A DNA stretch of 8,033 bases from UM-FILTER-47-13 sp964445195 (GTDB lineage: Bacteria > Pseudomonadota > Alphaproteobacteria > Micavibrionales > Micavibrionaceae). The stretch covers positions 1 to 8,033 of the forward strand of contig CAYUKA010000052.1 of assembly GCA_964445195.1 (NCBI GenBank), read 5' to 3'. The notes under the pieces are model-generated. The model saw only the letters and a program-made list of their open reading frames with translations, had not been told where the DNA came from and ran no database searches. Shown here in pieces: positions 5,603 to 8,033 of this stretch. Both the position numbers and the translations under genes were made by a program. Position 1 is the first letter of the stretch, and every line of letters starts with the position of its first letter.

Positions 5603-6611
5603 CCGGCAGGAACGTCGCCGATGGCGCTGTTTCCGGTTCGTCTGTAACCGGTTTCGTGAAATAGTCAACGGCATCGATATAAAGCGCGAGCCGGCGCTGT
5701 GCGAGCGGTGATAGCGTGTCCTTGTGCTCGGCCAGCATTTGCTGGAACAGGGCCGCTCTTTCCTCTGCGGTACGGAAATACCATGCGATTCTTGATGTCT
5801 CCCCCCGATATGTGCGTTCCAGCGCTTTGATTTCCTCATGCGCGTCACGAACGGCCTGCGGGTCGGGTGCTGGTTTGTCGTTCAGGACGCTATAGAGAAT
5901 CAGTGATGTATCGTGCGAAAGCCCCCTGTAGTTTAAGGCGCGTAAATAGATCCAGAGCTCTTTCAAGGCAGGATTGTCATATTTTTCTATCCCGCGCCGG
6001 ATAGATACGGTATCGGAGTCGGCTTCTTTGAGCGGTTTGCGCAGGGTCTGGTTTTCAGCGTTGCAATGCTGGAACTCATGCACGGCAAGGATGAAAGCGG
6101 CCTCCTGCGGAGACTGGGGTAAATCATCACGGATCGTCTCACGCGGTAATGTCCGGCCTGAAAATGTCCAGGCAAGTCGTGCCGGTTCAAGGTATCGCTC
6201 TGACGGCAAGTGAACATGACAGAGATTAAAGACCTGATGCAGGCTATAGGGCACACCGTGCGTGGCGAAAGCGTTCAATCCAAAAATTTGTTTGAGACCG
6301 CCTAGTATTGATGCTGAGGCAATAAAAGATGCGTGGGGGATCGTCGTCAGTCTCTGAAGTATGCCTGCGCTGCCCGGCCCCATGACACGGGCATGTTCGG
6401 CACCAAGTTCCTCAATAAGCGCAGGGTCCCAGCCCTGGCGTTCAGCATAGTCTGCGGCTTTGGGGAACAGCATGCCGGTTAACGGAAAACCGAGCTGGCT
6501 GATCAGTACGACGATGGCGATGCCGCGCTTCGATGTAAAAAACGCAACATTATGAAATTCCCGCGCAATCCGTTTTGCCAGAGAGGGTTTCTTATTGTTG
6601 TCCTTACTCAT
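5577..6611 (-). CDS. Membrane-anchored HExxH (zinc protease-like) protein of unknown family
   Basis: A 344-residue protein that I cannot assign to a named family. A Lys/Arg-rich N-terminus (1-29) precedes one hydrophobic segment (about 30-49, IAIVVLISQLGFPLTGMLFP). By the positive-inside rule this predicts N-in anchoring with the rest in the periplasm. The helix AAFILAVHEFQHCNAENQ carries HEFQH (178-182), the zinc protease motif H-E-x-x-H. E196, D198 or D200 in KEADSD, 14-18 residues on, could be the third metal ligand, as in gluzincin-like enzymes. A second His-rich stretch (H125, H132, H134) and H233-D234 are also notable. Residues 255-315 look helical and charged. Peptidase activity is inferred from the motif alone. 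It has its own strong promoter (6668-6696), but the Shine-Dalgarno before ATG 6611 is weak. Confidence 0.8.
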   Translation of the reverse strand: MSKDNNKKPSLAKRIAREFHNVAFFTSKRGIAIVVLISQLGFPLTGMLFPKAADYAERQGWDPALIEELGAEHARVMGPGSAGILQRLTTIPHASFIASASILGGLKQIFGLNAFATHGVPYSLHQVFNLCHVHLPSERYLEPARLAWTFSGRTLPRETIRDDLPQSPQEAAFILAVHEFQHCNAENQTLRKPLKEADSDTVSIRRGIEKYDNPALKELWIYLRALNYRGLSHDTSLILYSVLNDKPAPDPQAVRDAHEEIKALERTYRGETSRIAWYFRTAEERAALFQQMLAEHKDTLSPLAQRRLALYIDAVDYFTKPVTDEPETAPSATFLPVMSAQAAT

Positions 6612-6643
6612 ATAAGTCTATCCGCTATCAAGGAGTATATATT

Positions 6644-6672
6644 TTTACATATTGCAAGGCGCGAGGTATGAT
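6644..6672 (+). promoter_or_regulatory. Promoter for the YfgM-bamB operon
   Basis: Plus strand TTTACA (6644-6649), exactly 17 bases, TATGAT (6667-6672); each box is 5 of 6 to the sigma-70 consensus. The start of transcription is predicted near 6679, leaving a leader of about 145 bases before ATG 6825. Its -10 box overlaps the -10 box of the opposite promoter in the symmetric string TATGATA. Confidence 0.6.
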
Positions 6673-6696
6673 ATGCGGGCTTCATAATTATGTCAA
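6668..6696 (-). promoter_or_regulatory. Promoter for the HExxH protein gene
   Basis: Minus strand TTGACA (6696-6691, perfect), exactly 17 bases, TATCAT (6673-6668, 5 of 6). Transcription is predicted to start near 6661, giving a leader of about 50 bases before ATG 6611. It shares five base pairs of the -10 region with the plus-strand promoter, so RNA polymerase cannot occupy both at once. Confidence 0.6.
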
Positions 6697-6824
6697 TAAA
6701 TAAGATGGCTACAGGACAGGCTGACGGTAAAACGGTGCATGGCCGTCATTTAAACACTGGAATCCTGCGTGGATTTGATTATGATAGCGCCGGATAAGCA
6801 ACTGTGCAGGATGAAACGACAGTC
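6679..6824 (+). other. Leader region of the YfgM-bamB operon
   Basis: About 145 bases between the predicted transcription start and ATG 6825. It contains the inverted repeat TGACGG (6722-6727) and CCGTCA (6743-6748), a second TATGAT (6780-6785) without a good -35 box, and a 35-codon ORF (6690-6797) that has no ribosome binding site and no recognisable product. I recognise no riboswitch or leader-RNA family. Confidence 0.3.
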
Positions 6825-7541
6825 ATGGCCGATAACCTGATCCACGAAATCGAGGAGGATATCAAGCGCGAGAAGCTCGAAACCCTCTGGAAAGAATATG
6901 GCGGCTACCTGATCGCGGCGCTGGTGCTGGCCGTGCTGCTGACAGCGCTGGTCAGCGGCTGGCGCAGCTGGAACGCGCGCGTTAATGTGACCCAGACCAC
7001 GGCGCTGATTAATGCGCTTGACCGTGAAACACCATCTGAACAGATTACCGCCGTCAACGAGGTCGTCACAGGATTGCGGCCCGATCACCAGGCTACCGCG
7101 CATCTGACCGCCGCCGGGCTGGCGCTGCGTGAAGAGAACGCCGAAGCCGCGCTGGCCCATTATAACGCGATCGCGCAAAACGCTGACGCCTCTGACCTGT
7201 TTCGCGAGCTGGCGCTGTTAATGGCCGTGCGGCTTGAAACGGATATGGCCGCCGCTGACGGCACCGGCATCGACGCCCCGGCCCTGACCGCCCGGCTGGC
7301 GCCGCTGCGTAATAATCCCGGCACCCCGTGGCGCTGGCACGCCTATCTGCAAAGCGCCCTGATCGCCGCCCATGTTAGTGGCGATTACGCCCAGGCCCGC
7401 AGCTACCTGGCCGAAATTACCATGCAGGAGGGTCTGCCGCCCTCGCTGATGGAACGGGCGCAGGCGCTGACCCATATTTACAGCCTGCAGGACACATCCG
7501 CCGCAGACACGCAGACAACGACAGATGAGGCCGAAGGATGA
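6825..7541 (+). CDS. YfgM-like TPR membrane protein (SecYEG-associated type)
   Basis: A 238-residue inner-membrane protein with the layout of the YfgM/TPR_21 family. It has a short charged cytosolic start (MADNLIHEIEEDIKREKLET), a WKEYGGYLI junction and one membrane segment (about 25-46). A periplasmic helical, Ala/Leu-rich TPR-like domain follows (about 60-215), then a low-complexity Thr/Asp/Glu tail. In E. coli YfgM is an accessory of the SecYEG translocon and works with periplasmic chaperones; a similar role is inferred here. I chose ATG 6825 because family members begin directly at this charged stretch. GTG 6804 in the same frame would add seven residues, and neither start has a strong Shine-Dalgarno. 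It overlaps bamB by ATGA, an order common in proteobacteria. Confidence 0.85.
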   Translation: MADNLIHEIEEDIKREKLETLWKEYGGYLIAALVLAVLLTALVSGWRSWNARVNVTQTTALINALDRETPSEQITAVNEVVTGLRPDHQATAHLTAAGLALREENAEAALAHYNAIAQNADASDLFRELALLMAVRLETDMAAADGTGIDAPALTARLAPLRNNPGTPWRWHAYLQSALIAAHVSGDYAQARSYLAEITMQEGLPPSLMERAQALTHIYSLQDTSAADTQTTTDEAEG

Positions 7542-8033
7542 TCAAAACGCGTTACTCTTTACTGGTTCTGGCCAGCGTGATTTTGCTATCCGGTTGCTCA
7601 TCGGTCGAGAATATTTTCGGCGAGGAGAAGGACGCGCCGCTGGAGGGCGAACGGATTTCGATACTGGAACTGCAGCGGAATCTTGAACCGGACAGTGCCG
7701 CGCTGGACGGGCAGGGTTTTATCGCCCCGGCCGCCTGGCGTAACGAATTCTGGCCGCAGGCCGGCGGCTATCCGAACCACGCCATGCAGCACCTTGTGCT
7801 GAATGAAACACAACCGGAGCCGATCTGGTCCGCCGATATCGGCCAGGGCTCGACCCGTGAAATCCCGTTGACCGCGCAGCCTGTGATCGTTGACGGTAAA
7901 ATCTATACGCTCGATACAGACGCACGGCTATCCGCCTTTAACGCCGCCGACGGTGAAAGGCTGTGGCGTATTGATGTGCGCGACCCGGAAGAAGACGATC
8001 CGGTGATCGGCGGCGGTATCGCCTATTCGCAGG
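7538..8033 (+). CDS. bamB: BamB-type outer-membrane assembly lipoprotein (5' part, runs off window)
   Basis: The first 165 residues of a PQQ-like beta-propeller lipoprotein. A lipoprotein signal peptide (MIKTRYSLLVLASVI, then LLSGC) has its lipobox cysteine at C20. Serine at +2 predicts sorting to the outer membrane. WPQAGGYPNHAMQHL (72-86) is a hallmark of alphaproteobacterial BamB-like proteins. GKIYTLDTDARLSAFNAADG (120-139) followed by ERLWRID is a clear propeller-blade repeat. BamB binds BamA in the machine that inserts beta-barrel proteins into the outer membrane. The start overlaps the upstream stop (ATGA 7538-7541), with GAGG at 7527-7530 as a possible binding site. In related genomes the der GTPase gene often follows, but that would be outside the window. 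Confidence 0.92.
   Translation, partial: MIKTRYSLLVLASVILLSGCSSVENIFGEEKDAPLEGERISILELQRNLEPDSAALDGQGFIAPAAWRNEFWPQAGGYPNHAMQHLVLNETQPEPIWSADIGQGSTREIPLTAQPVIVDGKIYTLDTDARLSAFNAADGERLWRIDVRDPEEDDPVIGGGIAYSQ

Noticed and set aside
6722..6748. Terminator or riboswitch in the YfgM leader
   Set aside because: The TGACGG/CCGTCA stem is only 6 bp with a 15-base loop and no following T-run, and I recognise no riboswitch core.
6690..6797. 35-codon ORF in the YfgM leader
   Set aside because: There is no ribosome binding site before ATG 6690, the product resembles nothing known, and frames of this length arise by chance.

Overview
The window looks like chromosomal DNA of an alphaproteobacterium. The evidence is a eukaryote-like NADP-isocitrate dehydrogenase, a YfgM-like gene directly followed by a bamB-type lipoprotein gene, and a dispersed palindrome beginning CGTCATTGCGAG that I recall from alphaproteobacterial genomes. 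Genus cannot be settled from this sequence. Most genes are moderately to strongly GC-rich (42 of 60 bases at 7081-7140), but the gene at 1307-2740 is clearly AT-richer (24 of 60 at 1921-1980, 23 of 60 at 2041-2100).

Layout. (1) 1-863, minus: the 5' two thirds of icd, running off the left edge. (2) 864-1306: an intergenic block with a possible icd promoter, an 81-bp palindromic element, a short hairpin, a 22-codon ORF on the minus strand with a near-consensus promoter and a strong Shine-Dalgarno, and an AT-rich leader. (3) 1307-2740, plus: an AT-rich accessory gene with a recognisable PD-(D/E)XK nuclease signature. (4) 2753-4018, minus: a small unknown gene with a leaderless-type promoter, and a GNAT-like gene whose reading frame is cut by a single amber codon, leaving the segments 3452-4018 and 3137-3433. 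(5) 4128-5602, plus: a cytoplasmic thioredoxin-fold protein coupled by ATGA overlap to an APH-fold kinase. (6) 5577-6611, minus: an unrecognised membrane-anchored protein with an HEFQH zinc-protease motif, overlapping the kinase gene tail to tail. (7) 6612-6824: a divergent control region with two good promoters sharing one symmetric -10 box. (8) 6825-8033, plus: a YfgM-like TPR membrane protein and BamB, both linked to envelope protein export and outer-membrane assembly.

The two ends are housekeeping (TCA cycle; Sec/BAM envelope assembly). The middle is accessory: unfamiliar or decayed genes with compact divergent and convergent arrangement. The most interesting items are the nuclease-like AT-rich gene, the amber-interrupted GNAT gene, the HExxH membrane protein, the promoter-equipped 22-codon ORF upstream of icd, and the symmetric bidirectional promoter. 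I found no tRNA, rRNA, CRISPR array, transposase or integrase. There is no clear sign of a multi-gene defence island; the nuclease-like gene stands alone.
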